The notes under the pieces are model-generated. The model saw only the letters and a list, made by a program, of their open reading frames with translations. It was not told the DNA's origin and did no database searches. The translations under genes and the position numbers were made by a program. A stretch of DNA of 64,000 nt. Source: Variovorax paradoxus (GTDB taxonomy: Bacteria; Pseudomonadota; Gammaproteobacteria; Burkholderiales; Burkholderiaceae_C). How positions within the stretch are numbered: position 1 is the stretch's first letter; each line of letters opens with the position of its first letter. The stretch lies in contig NZ_JAGGNV010000012.1 in assembly GCF_018614955.1 (NCBI RefSeq), forward strand, positions 97,944 to 161,943, in the 5' to 3' direction. Of this stretch, positions 50,198 to 59,745 are shown piece by piece.

Positions 50198-51556
50198 TCA
50201 GGCTGCTTGGGAGGAAGCAGCCGGGGAGGCGGGGAGCATTGCGCTCAGGCGCGTTCCCTGGCCGGGCGCCGACGAAACGGTGAGCTTGCCCTTGGCGGCC
50301 TCGACGCGATGCCGCATGCCTGCCAGGCCGTGGGACGCAGGCCGGGTGCTGCGGACGTCGAAGCCCTTGCCGTTGTCGGCGACTTCCACGATCACGTGGT
50401 TGCCGTAGTTCTTCATGACGATGCTGGCTTCGGTCGCCTGGGCGTACTTGCTGATGTTGGTCAGGCTCTCCTGGACCATGCGATAGATGGTGAGCTGATC
50501 GGCTTCGTTGAGCGCCACCGGCTCGAGCACCATCTCGATTTCCATTCCCGAGCGCTCGGCGAATTCGCGGCCGAGGATTTCGAGCGAAGCGATGAGCCCG
50601 AGGTTGGCCAGCGACGAGGGCCTCAGGTCTTCGATGATGCGGCGCTTGAGCGCGATGCCGCTGTTGAGGAGCTCGTTCAGATGCTGCAGCCGCTGGGTCG
50701 CGTCCGGCGAATCGACGAGTCGGGACTTCAGGCGCGCCACGTCGAGCTTGGCCGCGGTCAGCAGGGAGCCCAACTCGTCGTGCAGCTCGCGCGCCAAGAA
50801 GCCGCGCTCGCTTTCCCGCACCTGCTGCAGGTGGGTGGCGAGCTCGGCCAGCGTCGCGGTGCGTTCGCGCACCTCGTCCTCCAGGGCATTGCGTTCGCGC
50901 TGCAGCGCCTCCTGCTGCCGCTCGCCGGCCGAGCGCAGCGCATGGGTCTGGCGCAAGTACAGGTAGAAGGCCGCCAGCCCAGCCAACGCCACCAGCCCGA
51001 TGCCGATGCGCGCGAAGCGCAGCGACTTCGCGATCTGGACCTGCCCCAGCATCAGCGCCTCGTTGCTGATCGAGATCAGTTCGCCGGCCTGCTGGCGGAT
51101 GGCCTCCATCTCCTCGCGGCCGACGTCGGTCGTGATGACGAACTTCCAGGCGTCGTCGTTGCCCTCGCGTCGCAGCCGCACGCTCATGTCCATCTCCGCG
51201 AGCTTGCGCGCGACGTGCTTCGAGAGCTGGGTCAGGCGCGCTGTCTCGGCGGGCTTCCCGGCATAGAGCACCTGCAGGGCGGCCAGTTGACCATCCACCT
51301 GCTTGACGGAGACGTCATACGGCTCGCGGTAGCGCGCCTCGCCCGTCAACAGATAGCCACGCTGGCCCGTTTCGGCATCGATGATGTTCTGCAGCAGCTG
51401 ATTGAGCACCAGACGTACGCGCTGCGCCTCGCCGACGTCGGTCAGGGCCCGGGTGGACTGGCGGTAGCCGGCCTCGTTGATGCCCACGAGCACGAGCGCG
51501 GCGAGCGTCGCGAGCGTGAGGCCGAGGGCCATCTTCGGGAAAGCTAACCAGCGCAT
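50198..51556 (-). CDS. CHASE3 sensor histidine kinase (NarL-partner type)
   Basis: The 452-residue inner-membrane protein has a first helix (about 9-27), a CHASE3 extracytoplasmic domain with AETGQRGYLLTG (61-72), a second helix (about 183-201), a coiled coil, and a HisKA_3 dimerisation domain with phospho-acceptor H259 in ARELHDE. The HATPase domain has a QESLTN N-box and DNGKGF. HisKA_3 kinases pair with LuxR/NarL-type regulators; one is divergent 107 bases away. Confidence 0.94.
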   Translation of the reverse strand: MRWLAFPKMALGLTLATLAALVLVGINEAGYRQSTRALTDVGEAQRVRLVLNQLLQNIIDAETGQRGYLLTGEARYREPYDVSVKQVDGQLAALQVLYAGKPAETARLTQLSKHVARKLAEMDMSVRLRREGNDDAWKFVITTDVGREEMEAIRQQAGELISISNEALMLGQVQIAKSLRFARIGIGLVALAGLAAFYLYLRQTHALRSAGERQQEALQRERNALEDEVRERTATLAELATHLQQVRESERGFLARELHDELGSLLTAAKLDVARLKSRLVDSPDATQRLQHLNELLNSGIALKRRIIEDLRPSSLANLGLIASLEILGREFAERSGMEIEMVLEPVALNEADQLTIYRMVQESLTNISKYAQATEASIVMKNYGNHVIVEVADNGKGFDVRSTRPASHGLAGMRHRVEAAKGKLTVSSAPGQGTRLSAMLPASPAASSQAA

Positions 51557-51663
51557 GGGGTCTCCGCGAGATGCGGGCGGTTCAAATTCGGGAATAATCG
51601 ACGTGGATCAGGGGGCGGCATGCCGCGACGCAAGAAGCCGCGAAACGATAAAGAAGGTACCAG

Positions 51664-52296
51664 ATGATCAAGATCGGAATTGTGGACGACCACGCCATCG
51701 TGCGCTCCGGCTTGCGCCAGTTCTTCTCGGAGCACGTCGACCTGCGCGTGGCGGGGGAGGCGGCCAGCGGACGCGAAGCGATCGAACTCGTGCGCACCAC
51801 GGAGCTGGATGTGCTCGTGATGGATCTCTCGATGCCTGGACAGAGCGGGATCGATGCTCTGGCGATGATCCGCGCCAAGGCGCCGGACGTCGGCATCCTC
51901 ATCCTGAGCGGCTACCCCGAGGAGCACTACGCGATGAACCTGATCCGTCAGGGCGCGAGCGGCTATCTCAACAAGGAGTGCGACCCGATGGAGATCGTGA
52001 ACGCGATCCGCACCATCTCGCTGGGTCGCCGCTACATCACGCCGGCCGTGGCCGAGTTGCTGGCGCGCCAGCTCGACCGCAAGGACGACGCGGCACCGCA
52101 CGAGCAGCTGTCGGAACGCGAGTTTCAGGTGTTTCTGAAGCTGGCCAAGGGCGAAACGGCGGGGGACATTGCCAAGACGCTCTCGCTTTCCGTCAAGACC
52201 GTCAGTACGTACCGCACGCGCCTGATGGAGAAGATGAATCTCTCCTCCAACAGCGACCTGACGTACTACGCGCTGAAGAACAAGTTGATCGATTGA
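51664..52296 (+). CDS. NarL/LuxR-type response regulator
   Basis: The 210-residue protein has a receiver (1-125) with acidic D8/D9, phospho-acceptor D54 (VMDLSMP) and K104, and a LuxR-type helix-turn-helix (about 145-205, with LSEREFQV and VKTVSTYRTRLMEKM). It faces the CHASE3 kinase gene. Probable targets in this neighbourhood are the stress genes, but no binding site was shown. Confidence 0.95.
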   Translation: MIKIGIVDDHAIVRSGLRQFFSEHVDLRVAGEAASGREAIELVRTTELDVLVMDLSMPGQSGIDALAMIRAKAPDVGILILSGYPEEHYAMNLIRQGASGYLNKECDPMEIVNAIRTISLGRRYITPAVAELLARQLDRKDDAAPHEQLSEREFQVFLKLAKGETAGDIAKTLSLSVKTVSTYRTRLMEKMNLSSNSDLTYYALKNKLID

Positions 52297-52368
52297 GATT
52301 CCGGCGGCGGCTCCGTCCCTGCGGGGCTGCCGCATGCTGGAAAAGACCATCGTTCGCGATGCGCGGCG

Positions 52369-52773
52369 TCAGCTCGAGCTGGACGGCTGGCGAAGCGCGG
52401 AGGACTGCTCGATGCAGAAGTCGATCAGCGCGTCGATCTCGTTCGACTTGTCGAACACGGCGTCGACACCGAACTGGGCGCAGCGTTTGCGTACGTCGGG
52501 GGTGGCGTAATTGCTGAGCACCACCACTTTCTGGTCGGGCCGGCGCGACACGCAAGCCTGCAGCACGCCCAGACCGCTGCCTTGCTTCAGGAACAGATCG
52601 ACGATGGCCAGCTCCCACTGGTCGTTGTTCTCGGTCAGCCAGCGGACGGCTTCCGTCTCGGTTTCGGCGAAACCAACGGCTGAGATGCAGGTGAGTTCCT
52701 CCAGAGTACCGACGAGATTCTCGCGGATCGTGACGTTGTCTTCGACGATATAGGTTTTCAATCTGGGGTCCAT
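52369..52773 (-). CDS. stand-alone receiver protein
   Basis: The 134-residue protein is one receiver domain, with E11/D12, phospho-acceptor D59 (AIVDLFL), S87 and K109 (FDKSNE). There is no output domain and it ends in a Ser-rich tail. It may be a phosphate sink or protein-interaction regulator for the adjacent two-component pair. It is convergent with the NarL-type regulator (72 bases apart). Confidence 0.92.
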   Translation of the reverse strand: MDPRLKTYIVEDNVTIRENLVGTLEELTCISAVGFAETETEAVRWLTENNDQWELAIVDLFLKQGSGLGVLQACVSRRPDQKVVVLSNYATPDVRKRCAQFGVDAVFDKSNEIDALIDFCIEQSSALRQPSSSS

Positions 52774-53061
52774 TGGAGAACCGGTGCGTCTCTCTGGCGA
52801 TCGAGCTCCGTGGGATCATGGTGGTCCACGCGCAGGCCGATTCGCAAAATGCTACAAATCAACAGCCCCGCATCATGCAGCGTTCGGCGCCCTGCGGCTG
52901 TAGGCTTGTTCTTACGGGACCGAATGATTCCCGGCCGTAGGCCTTGCCGCACAGCGGCTGCGGTCTAGCGCCGACCCCGGTGCCGGAAGCGCCCGGCTAC
53001 CGTTGATCCCGATGCGGATCGCTCCCTGGCTCCGCATCTTTCTCCAACGGAAGGCGCCGAG
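52774..53061. other. 288-base spacer with a hairpin at 53011-53038
   Basis: The region between the receiver gene and the small membrane protein has no ORF with family match. GATGCGGA (53011-53018) pairs with TCCGCATC (53031-53038) around a 12-base loop, followed by TTTCT. It could be a leader hairpin or weak terminator. The promoters of both divergent genes must lie here. Confidence 0.4.
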
Positions 53062-53253
53062 ATGAACATCGTGTGGAACTACGTGGCCGTCGGCCTCCTG
53101 ACGCTGGCGGCCGCCGCAGTCGTGGTGATCGGCGAGACCGCGAACGCCGAATTGAAGCTCGCCGAAGCGGCGAAAAGCGCGGCCGCGGTCGGCGTCACCG
53201 CCATCTGCTTCCTCGCATCCCCCGCATCCATTACTTCGACGCCGGACAAGTAG
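53062..53253 (+). CDS. small membrane protein, unknown function
   Basis: The 63-residue product has two hydrophobic stretches (about 5-24 and 38-52) with an acidic/basic linker. GGAAGG precedes the ATG at about the right distance. It ends 14 bases before the AsmA-like gene. No family is recognised. Confidence 0.6.
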   Translation: MNIVWNYVAVGLLTLAAAAVVVIGETANAELKLAEAAKSAAAVGVTAICFLASPASITSTPDK

Positions 53254-53267
53254 AAGATGCCAGCGCC

Positions 53268-55286
53268 GTGACCTCGACCCCCGCCCCCACGTCGCGCCGC
53301 TCGATCTGGATCAAGCTTGGCGCGGTACTGCTGGGGCTGTTCGTGGCCTTCCTGCTGGTGCTGGCTTTCTTTCCCTGGGACGCGTTGCGGGAGCCGATCA
53401 ACCGCTACGTCAGCGACAAGACCGGCCGCAAGTTCGAGATCACGCGGCGGCTGGATGTGGATCTCGGCTGGCGCGGCGCCACCGTCAAGCTCGACGGCAT
53501 CGAATTCGCCAATCCTTCCTGGGCCCGCGACCCCTACCTCGTGCGCGCGCAGAGCGCCGAATTGGAGCTCAGGCTGTGGCCGCTCCTGGCGCGCAAGGTC
53601 GTGATTCCGCGCCTGGCACTGGTTTCGCCTTCGCTGGGCCTTCAGATGGAAGAGGACGGGCGGCGCACCTGGGCGCTGGGCAAGGACACCGCGGATGAAG
53701 CAACGGTGCCGACGATCGGGCTCCTGCAGATCGACGGCGGCGGGCTCGACTTCCTTGCGGAGCATTGGGGCGTGGACCTGCATGCCGATTTCACCTTCGA
53801 TACCAGCCGTGGCGACATGCCGCTCAGCTACCGCATCAAGGGCCGCTACCAGCGCCAGCCGCTCACGGCGGAAGGCCGTACCGGCAACGTGCTGCAGCTC
53901 AACGCGGCGGGCCAGCCGCCGTTCCCGCTCGAGATCAGCGCGGCCGCGGGCCAGACCCGGCTGAAGGCGCAAGGCACCGTGGCCGAACTCGCCAGCCTGG
54001 ACGGCGTCGACGCCCGCTTCGAACTCAAGGGCCAGAATCTTGGCGATCTGTACGGCCTGCTCGGCATCGCGCTGCCCCAGACCTCTCCTTATGCCCTCAG
54101 CGGCGACTTGAAAAAGCGTGCGAAGCTGTGGGAGGTGCAAGGCCTCAAGGGCAAGCTGGGCCTTTCCGATATCGGCGGCGACATGCAGTTCGACCAGGCA
54201 CAGAAGCCGCCCTACCTGTCGGGCAGCCTGCGCTCGCGCGTGATGGACATGGACGACCTCGGCCCGCTGATCGGCCTGCCGCCGACCGAGCGTTCGGCCA
54301 AGGCGATCGACGGCGTGGCGCCACCGCCCACCGTCGCCCAAGTCAAGCGCGCACGCCGCGATCCCGGGCGCAAGGTGCTGCCCACCGCCACGCTGGACAT
54401 CGAGCGCCTGCGCGCCATGAATGCCGACGTGAAGTACGCGGCCGACCGCATCCAGAACGTGCGCCAGCTGCCGCTCGACAAGGGCAGCGCGCAGGTGAAG
54501 CTGAAGGATGGCGTGCTGACGCTCGACCCGCTCGATCTGGGCGTCGCCAACGGCAGGCTGGCCGGCGCGATCCGCATCGATGCCATGCAGAATCCAGCCG
54601 ACATCCGTGCGGCGCTGAATGTGCGCGGGATGCAGCTCAACCGTCTGATCCCCAAGGTCGAGACCCTGCGCACCAGCTTTGGAAGGCTTGACGGGCGGGT
54701 CAACCTGTCGGGGCGCGGGAATTCGGTCGCGAGCTGGCTGGGCAGTTCCTCCGGGGACGTGGCCGCCCTCACGGGCCGCGGGCAGTTCAGCAACCTGCTG
54801 CTGGAATTCATGGGCCTGGATGGCGGCGAGATCATCAAGTTCCTGCTGCGTGGTGACAGGAACGTCGTTTTGCGCTGCGCCGCGCTCGCCTTCGATGTCG
54901 ACAAGGGCACGATGAACGGCCGCAGCCTGGTGTTCGATACCGAAGACACGGTCTTCAATGTGAGCGGCCGTGCCAGCCTCGCGAACGAGACCCTGGACTT
55001 CGTGGTCCGGCCGGAGCCCAAGGACAGAAGCATTCTTTCGCTGCGCTCGCCGCTGCTCATCGGCGGCACCTTCGCTTCGCCCACGGCCGCGGTCGAAGCG
55101 GGCCCTCTGGTGACGCGCGGCATCGCTGCGCTGGCGCTTGGCGCGATCAACCCCTTGCTCGCGCTCGCCGCGACCGTCGAAACCGGCCCCGGCGTCGATG
55201 CCGATTGCCAGGAGGTGCTGGCCCAGGCGAAGAAGCCGGTATCCCGGGAGGCGGCCGCCGGCGCGGCCAAGGCAAAGAAGCAGTAG
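53268..55286 (+). CDS. AsmA-family protein
   Basis: The 672-residue protein has one N-terminal membrane anchor (about 16-37), an AsmA N-domain with DVDLGWRGATVKLDGIEFANPSW (about 62-84) and an AsmA C-domain (about 440-620), with a Lys/Ala-rich tail. AsmA-like proteins are bridge-type envelope proteins that affect lipid transport and outer-membrane assembly. The only in-frame start near the anchor is GTG 53268. The stop is seven bases from the convergent moeB stop. Confidence 0.9.
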   Translation: MTSTPAPTSRRSIWIKLGAVLLGLFVAFLLVLAFFPWDALREPINRYVSDKTGRKFEITRRLDVDLGWRGATVKLDGIEFANPSWARDPYLVRAQSAELELRLWPLLARKVVIPRLALVSPSLGLQMEEDGRRTWALGKDTADEATVPTIGLLQIDGGGLDFLAEHWGVDLHADFTFDTSRGDMPLSYRIKGRYQRQPLTAEGRTGNVLQLNAAGQPPFPLEISAAAGQTRLKAQGTVAELASLDGVDARFELKGQNLGDLYGLLGIALPQTSPYALSGDLKKRAKLWEVQGLKGKLGLSDIGGDMQFDQAQKPPYLSGSLRSRVMDMDDLGPLIGLPPTERSAKAIDGVAPPPTVAQVKRARRDPGRKVLPTATLDIERLRAMNADVKYAADRIQNVRQLPLDKGSAQVKLKDGVLTLDPLDLGVANGRLAGAIRIDAMQNPADIRAALNVRGMQLNRLIPKVETLRTSFGRLDGRVNLSGRGNSVASWLGSSSGDVAALTGRGQFSNLLLEFMGLDGGEIIKFLLRGDRNVVLRCAALAFDVDKGTMNGRSLVFDTEDTVFNVSGRASLANETLDFVVRPEPKDRSILSLRSPLLIGGTFASPTAAVEAGPLVTRGIAALALGAINPLLALAATVETGPGVDADCQEVLAQAKKPVSREAAAGAAKAKKQ

Positions 55287-55293
55287 CTCTTCT

Positions 55294-56055
55294 TCATCCG
55301 GCGCTCGGCCGGTGCCCGCACACGCTGCAGCCCGGATCGCGGGCGACACGCAGGGTGTCGAAGGCCGTCCGGCGCCCGTCGAACATCAGCAGGCTGCCGG
55401 CCAGCGAAGGGGTTATGCCGGCCAAGAGCTTCAGGGCCTCGCCGGCCTGCAGGGTGCCGATGGCGCCGACCACCGGCGCGAACACGCCGAGCACGGCGCA
55501 GCGCGTTTCCTCGAAGTGGGCATCCGGCGGGAACAGGCAGGCGTAGCAGGGCGAGGCCGGATCGCGCGTGTCGTACACGCTCAGCTGGCCGTCGAAGCGG
55601 ATCGCCGCGCCGGCCACCAGCGGCTTGGCATGGGCGACGCAGGCCCGGTTCACCGCATGCCGGGTGCCGAAGTTGTCGCTGCAGTCGACCACCACGTCGG
55701 CCTCGGCGACCAGCCGGGCGAGCAGCGCATCGTCGGCGCGCAGCCGATGCGTTTCGATGCGAATGTCCGGATTGATGCGGCGCATCGCCTCGGCCGCCGA
55801 TTCGACTTTGGCCATGCCCACCCGCGCCGTGTCGTGGGCGATCTGGCGCTGCAGGTTCGTGAGATCGACCTCGTCGTCATCGACCAGCGTGATGCGGCCG
55901 ACCCCGGCCGCGGCGAGATAGAGCAGCACCGGCGACCCGAGCCCGCCGGCACCGATCACCAGCGCATGGCCCGCGCTGACGCGGGCCTGGCCGTCGATGC
56001 CGAACTCTTCGAGCAGGATGTGGCGCGAATAGCGCAGCAGGTCTTGGTCTTCCAT
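55294..56055 (-). CDS. moeB: ThiF/MoeB-family adenylyltransferase
   Basis: The enzyme adenylates the C-terminal Gly of a ubiquitin-like sulfur carrier (MoaD or ThiS). The 253-residue protein has the nucleotide-binding GAGGLGSP at 35-42, DDDEVDLTNLQRQ after it, and zinc CxxC pairs CYAC (about 169-172) and CSVC (about 244-247). ThiF and MoeB cannot be separated safely from sequence; the gpmA-ctpA-moeB order favours MoeB/HesA. It ends the gpmA-ctpA-moeB cluster. Confidence 0.88.
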   Translation of the reverse strand: MEDQDLLRYSRHILLEEFGIDGQARVSAGHALVIGAGGLGSPVLLYLAAAGVGRITLVDDDEVDLTNLQRQIAHDTARVGMAKVESAAEAMRRINPDIRIETHRLRADDALLARLVAEADVVVDCSDNFGTRHAVNRACVAHAKPLVAGAAIRFDGQLSVYDTRDPASPCYACLFPPDAHFEETRCAVLGVFAPVVGAIGTLQAGEALKLLAGITPSLAGSLLMFDGRRTAFDTLRVARDPGCSVCGHRPSAG

Positions 56056-56109
56056 GCGCTGCGCGGTCGATCGCCGGGTTGAGGGCTCCCGCGGGAGCCC
56101 GCCCCGGGA

Positions 56110-57552
56110 TCAGTTTTCCTTCTTCTCTTCCTTGTTCTCGACGATCACCTGCGTCTTGCTCACCAGCACGGGCTGGCCCTTGAGCCGGTTGAAGGCCTGC
56201 ATGAGCGGGAAGTCCTTGTCGGTGCCGAACTCGGGCACCTTGCGGTCCTGCGGCGGCTTCTTGGCTTCTTCCTCGAGCCGCTTGCGGGCTTCGTCGCGGG
56301 CCTTTTCGCGCTCGGGGTCTTTGTTCTCCGGTCCCTGGCCGCTTGCCAGGTGCTTTTCGAGGTCGGCCTCGCGCATGCGCAGCGCGGCGAAGGGGCTGCC
56401 TTCGGCGCTTTCGTCGATCAGCACGTTGGGCACGATGCCCTTGGCCTGGATCGAGGTGCCGCTCGGCGTGTAGTAGCGCGCCGTCGTGATCTTGAGGCCG
56501 GTGTCGGGGCCGAGCGGGCGCACCGTCTGCACCGAACCCTTGCCGAAGGTCTGGCTGCCCATCACGATGGCGCGCTTGTGGTCCTGCAGGGCGCCGGCCA
56601 CGATTTCGCTGGCGGAAGCCGAGCCTTCGTTCACGAGCACCACCAGCGGCACCGTCTTGAGCGCAGCTGGCAGGTTGCGCAGCGGATCGCTGCCCGCGCG
56701 CCGCTGGTAGAACTCGGGCGCGGCCTTGTAGACCGACTTGCTCTCGGCCAGCTGGCCGTCGGTGGACACGACGGTGACGTTCTCGGGCAAGAAGGCGGCC
56801 GAGATGGCCACCGCTGCGTCGAGCAGGCCGCCTGGATCGTTGCGCAGGTCGAGCACCATGCCCTTGAGATTGGGGTCCTGCTTGTAGATCTCGTCGACCT
56901 TCTTGACGAAGTCGTCGACCGTGCGTTCCTGGAATTGCGACAGGCGGATCCAGCCGTAGCCCGGCTCCATCACCTTGCCGCGCACCGACTGCGTGCGGAT
57001 CTCTTCGCGCGTGATGGTCACCGGGAAGGTGCGGTTCTCGTCCTTGCGGAAGATCGTGAGCAGCACCTTGGTGTTGGCCTCGCCGCGCATGCGCTTGACC
57101 GCCTCGTTGAGCGAGAGCCCGCGCACGGCGGTGTCGTCGATCTTCGTGATCAGGTCGTTCGGCTTGAGGCCGGCGCGGAAGGCCGGCGAGCCCTCGATCG
57201 GCGACACCACCTTGATCAGGTTGTCCTCCTGCGAGATCTCGATGCCCACGCCGACGAAGCGGCCGGTGGTGCCTTCGCGAAATTCCTTGAAGGACTTCTT
57301 GTCGAAATACTGCGAATGCGGATCGAGCCCGGCGACCATGCCCGAAATCGCATCCGAGATGAGCTTTTTCTCGTCGACCGGCTCGACATAGTCGCTCTTC
57401 ACCATCCCGAACACCGCAGCGAGCTGCTGCAGTTCTTCGAGAGGGAGAGGGGCCAGTGAGCCTCGTGCAACAGTTTGCAACGAGACGGTGGTCAGCACGC
57501 CGGCCACGGCGCCGGCTGCAACCCAGCCGGTGATTTTCAATTTCTGGCCCAT
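56110..57552 (-). CDS. ctpA: C-terminal processing protease (S41)
   Basis: CtpA is a periplasmic serine protease. The 480-residue protein has an N-terminal signal/anchor (about 6-28), a PDZ domain (about 98-180) and the S41 catalytic domain with Ser313 (EGSASASE) and Lys338 (QTFGKGS). ATG 57552 was chosen because it begins the signal segment. The C-terminus is Lys/Glu-rich. gpmA lies 99 bases upstream on the same strand and moeB 54 downstream. Confidence 0.95.
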   Translation of the reverse strand: MGQKLKITGWVAAGAVAGVLTTVSLQTVARGSLAPLPLEELQQLAAVFGMVKSDYVEPVDEKKLISDAISGMVAGLDPHSQYFDKKSFKEFREGTTGRFVGVGIEISQEDNLIKVVSPIEGSPAFRAGLKPNDLITKIDDTAVRGLSLNEAVKRMRGEANTKVLLTIFRKDENRTFPVTITREEIRTQSVRGKVMEPGYGWIRLSQFQERTVDDFVKKVDEIYKQDPNLKGMVLDLRNDPGGLLDAAVAISAAFLPENVTVVSTDGQLAESKSVYKAAPEFYQRRAGSDPLRNLPAALKTVPLVVLVNEGSASASEIVAGALQDHKRAIVMGSQTFGKGSVQTVRPLGPDTGLKITTARYYTPSGTSIQAKGIVPNVLIDESAEGSPFAALRMREADLEKHLASGQGPENKDPEREKARDEARKRLEEEAKKPPQDRKVPEFGTDKDFPLMQAFNRLKGQPVLVSKTQVIVENKEEKKEN

Positions 57553-57651
57553 GTGTAAATGTCCTTGTCGCCTGTCAAACCAATATACACAGCTTGGAAG
57601 CAAGTTGTCTGCCGGGGTTCCGTGTATCCGTCGAAGCTGGAGCGGTTTTCG

Positions 57652-58395
57652 TTACGCCTTGCCTTGCGCAGCCACCGCGGCCACGGCCTTTTCGGCCGCC
57701 GCGGCGTCGCCGAGGTAGTAGTGCCGCAGCGGCTTGAGCTCGTCGTCCAGTTCGTAGACCAGCGGAATGCCGTTCGGGATATTGAGACCCACGATGTTGT
57801 CGTCGGAGATGCCGTCGAGGTATTTCACCAGCGCCCGGATCGAATTCCCGTGCGCCGACACCACCAGCCGGCGCCCGGCGCGGATCGCCGGCGCCATCGA
57901 TTCGTTCCAGAAGGGCAGCACGCGCGCCACCGTGTCCTTGAGACATTCGGTCAGCGGCACTTGCTCCGGCGCCAGCTTGGCGTAGCGCACATCGCTGCGT
58001 TCGCAGCGCGGATCGTTCGGCTCCAGCGGCGGCGGTGGGGTGTTGTAGCTGCGGCGCCAGACCAGCACCTGCTCGTCGCCGTACTTCTTGGCGGTTTCGG
58101 CCTTGTTTAGGCCCTGCAGCGCGCCATAGTGGCGCTCGTTCAGGCGCCACGAGTGCACCACCGGCAGCCAGGTGCGGTCGAGTTCGTCGAGCGTGTGCCA
58201 GAGCGTGCGGGTGGCGCGCTTGAGCACGCTGGTGTAGGCGATGTCGAAGTCATAACCCTCGGCCTTCAGGAGCCGCCCGGCCTGCTTGGCCTGGTCGATG
58301 CCGGTGGCCGTCAGGTCGACGTCGGTCCAGCCGGTGAAGCGGTTTTCGAGATTCCAGGTCGATTCGCCGTGGCGGATCAGTACCAGTTTGTGCAT
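57652..58395 (-). CDS. gpmA: 2,3-bisphosphoglycerate-dependent phosphoglycerate mutase
   Basis: GpmA interconverts 3- and 2-phosphoglycerate. The 247-residue protein begins [15 protein letters not shown], with catalytic His9 in RHGES, and has GWTDVDLT and [16 protein letters not shown], the family pattern. It is divergent from the rhodanese gene with 72 bases between, a conserved arrangement in this family of bacteria. Confidence 0.97.
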   Translation of the reverse strand: MHKLVLIRHGESTWNLENRFTGWTDVDLTATGIDQAKQAGRLLKAEGYDFDIAYTSVLKRATRTLWHTLDELDRTWLPVVHSWRLNERHYGALQGLNKAETAKKYGDEQVLVWRRSYNTPPPPLEPNDPRCERSDVRYAKLAPEQVPLTECLKDTVARVLPFWNESMAPAIRAGRRLVVSAHGNSIRALVKYLDGISDDNIVGLNIPNGIPLVYELDDELKPLRHYYLGDAAAAEKAVAAVAAQGKA

Positions 58396-58435
58396 GGGGG
58401 AAGGCCTTTGGAACGCGAGCGAAAAGTCGACATTC

Positions 58436-58441
58436 TAAAAT
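58436..58441 (+). promoter_or_regulatory. possible -10 box of rhodanese-grxC
   Basis: TAAAAT lies 26 bases before the GTG start of the rhodanese gene. No good -35 was found at 16-18 bases. Confidence 0.3.
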
Positions 58442-58467
58442 CCGGGGTTTGCTACTCAAGGAACACC

Positions 58468-58875
58468 GTGAAATTCATCGTCGACAACTGGATGCTGATC
58501 CTGATCGCGCTCAGCTCGGGCGGCATGCTGGCCTGGCCGCTGCTGCGCGGGGCCACCGCCGGATCGCTCACGGCCCAGGGGGCGGTGCAGCTCATCAACC
58601 GTGAGCGGGCGGTGGTGGTCGACGTGCGCGAACCCGAGGAGTATGCCGCGGGCCACGTGACCGGTTCGAAGAACGTGCCGCTCAACCAGCTCGAGGAAAA
58701 ACTCGGCGCCGCCGTCAAGAACAAATCGGTGCCGCTGCTTCTGGTGTGCGCCACCGGGGCGCGGGCCCAGCGTGCGGTGGCCATGGCCAAGAAACTCGGC
58801 TACGAGCAGGCCCAAGCCGTGGCCGGCGGGCTCAAATCCTGGAAAGAAGCTAACCTGCCGGTTGAAAAGGCCTGA
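58468..58875 (+). CDS. membrane-anchored rhodanese-like protein
   Basis: The 135-residue protein has one N-terminal helix (about 8-24) and a rhodanese domain with active-site Cys94 in VCATGARAQ. The start is GTG 58468 with AAGGA upstream, fixed by the conserved VKFIVDNWML start. Sulfur transfer or a thiol redox role is likely. grxC follows 12 bases later. Confidence 0.92.
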   Translation: MKFIVDNWMLILIALSSGGMLAWPLLRGATAGSLTAQGAVQLINRERAVVVDVREPEEYAAGHVTGSKNVPLNQLEEKLGAAVKNKSVPLLLVCATGARAQRAVAMAKKLGYEQAQAVAGGLKSWKEANLPVEKA

Positions 58876-58887
58876 ACTTCCCCCGAC

Positions 58888-59157
58888 ATGAGCACGATGC
58901 AAGCCGTCAAGATGTACACCACCGCCGTTTGCCCCTATTGCATTCGAGCCAAGCAAATCCTCAAGTCCAAGGGTGTCGAGCAGATCGAGGAGGTTCGCAT
59001 CGACAGCGATCCACAGGCGCGCATCACGATGATGAACGCCACCCAGCGGCGCACAGTGCCGCAGATCTTCATCGGTGACACCCATGTCGGCGGCTGCGAC
59101 GACCTGATCGCGCTCGACGGCCGCGGCGGCCTCATGCCGTTGCTGCAAGGCGCCTGA
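58888..59157 (+). CDS. grxC: glutaredoxin 3
   Basis: GrxC reduces disulfides with glutathione. The 89-residue protein has the dithiol site CPYC at 15-18, TVPQIFIG and GGCDDL motifs. It lies between the rhodanese gene and secB in the conserved rhodanese-grxC-secB-gpsA order. Confidence 0.96.
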   Translation: MSTMQAVKMYTTAVCPYCIRAKQILKSKGVEQIEEVRIDSDPQARITMMNATQRRTVPQIFIGDTHVGGCDDLIALDGRGGLMPLLQGA

Positions 59158-59255
59158 GGCCACGGGGCGATAATCGTCCCTTTCATCCCATTCTCCAGCC
59201 CGCTCTCGGGACCTTCTCCCCGGCGGGCATTGTTTTGACCCTCGAAAGTTCAGCC

Positions 59256-59720
59256 ATGGCCGACCAGCAAGCCCAAGATCCCGTCTTCCAGATCCAGCGC
59301 GTCTATCTGAAAGACCTGTCGCTCGAGCAGCCCAATTCGCCCGCCATCCTGCTGGAGCAGGAGCAGCCGACCGTCGACATCCAGCTCGGCGTCGATGCCC
59401 AGCCCGTGACCGACGGCATCTTCGAGATCACCGTCTCGGCCACCGTGCAGACCAAGATCCAGGACAAGACCGTGTTCCTGGTCGAGGCCAAGCAGGCCGG
59501 CATCTTCGAGATCCGCAACCTGCCCGAAGACCAGATGGGCCCGATCCTCGGCATCGCCTGCCCGCAGATCGTCTATCCCTACCTGCGCGGCAACGTGGCC
59601 GACGTGATCCAGCGCGGCGGTTTCCCGCCGGTGCACCTGGCCGAAATCAACTTCCAGGCCATGTTCGAACAGCAGCAGGCCCAGGCGGCGGGCCAGCCCT
59701 CGCCGATCGTCACGCAGTAA
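59256..59720 (+). CDS. secB: protein-export chaperone SecB
   Basis: SecB keeps preproteins unfolded and delivers them to SecA. The 154-residue protein has [13 protein letters not shown] (about 12-24) and [26 protein letters not shown] (about 110-135), which are the family marks. ATG 59256 was chosen; an in-frame ATG 21 bases earlier has no family match. gpsA starts 25 bases later. Confidence 0.97.
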   Translation: MADQQAQDPVFQIQRVYLKDLSLEQPNSPAILLEQEQPTVDIQLGVDAQPVTDGIFEITVSATVQTKIQDKTVFLVEAKQAGIFEIRNLPEDQMGPILGIACPQIVYPYLRGNVADVIQRGGFPPVHLAEINFQAMFEQQQAQAAGQPSPIVTQ

Positions 59721-59745
59721 GCGCAACGCAATTGCGCCGCCGCCG

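Noticed and set aside
52758..52952. 64-codon minus-strand frame upstream of the receiver gene
   Set aside because: It overlaps the receiver start, has no ribosome binding site or family match, and is Arg-rich like other shadow frames.
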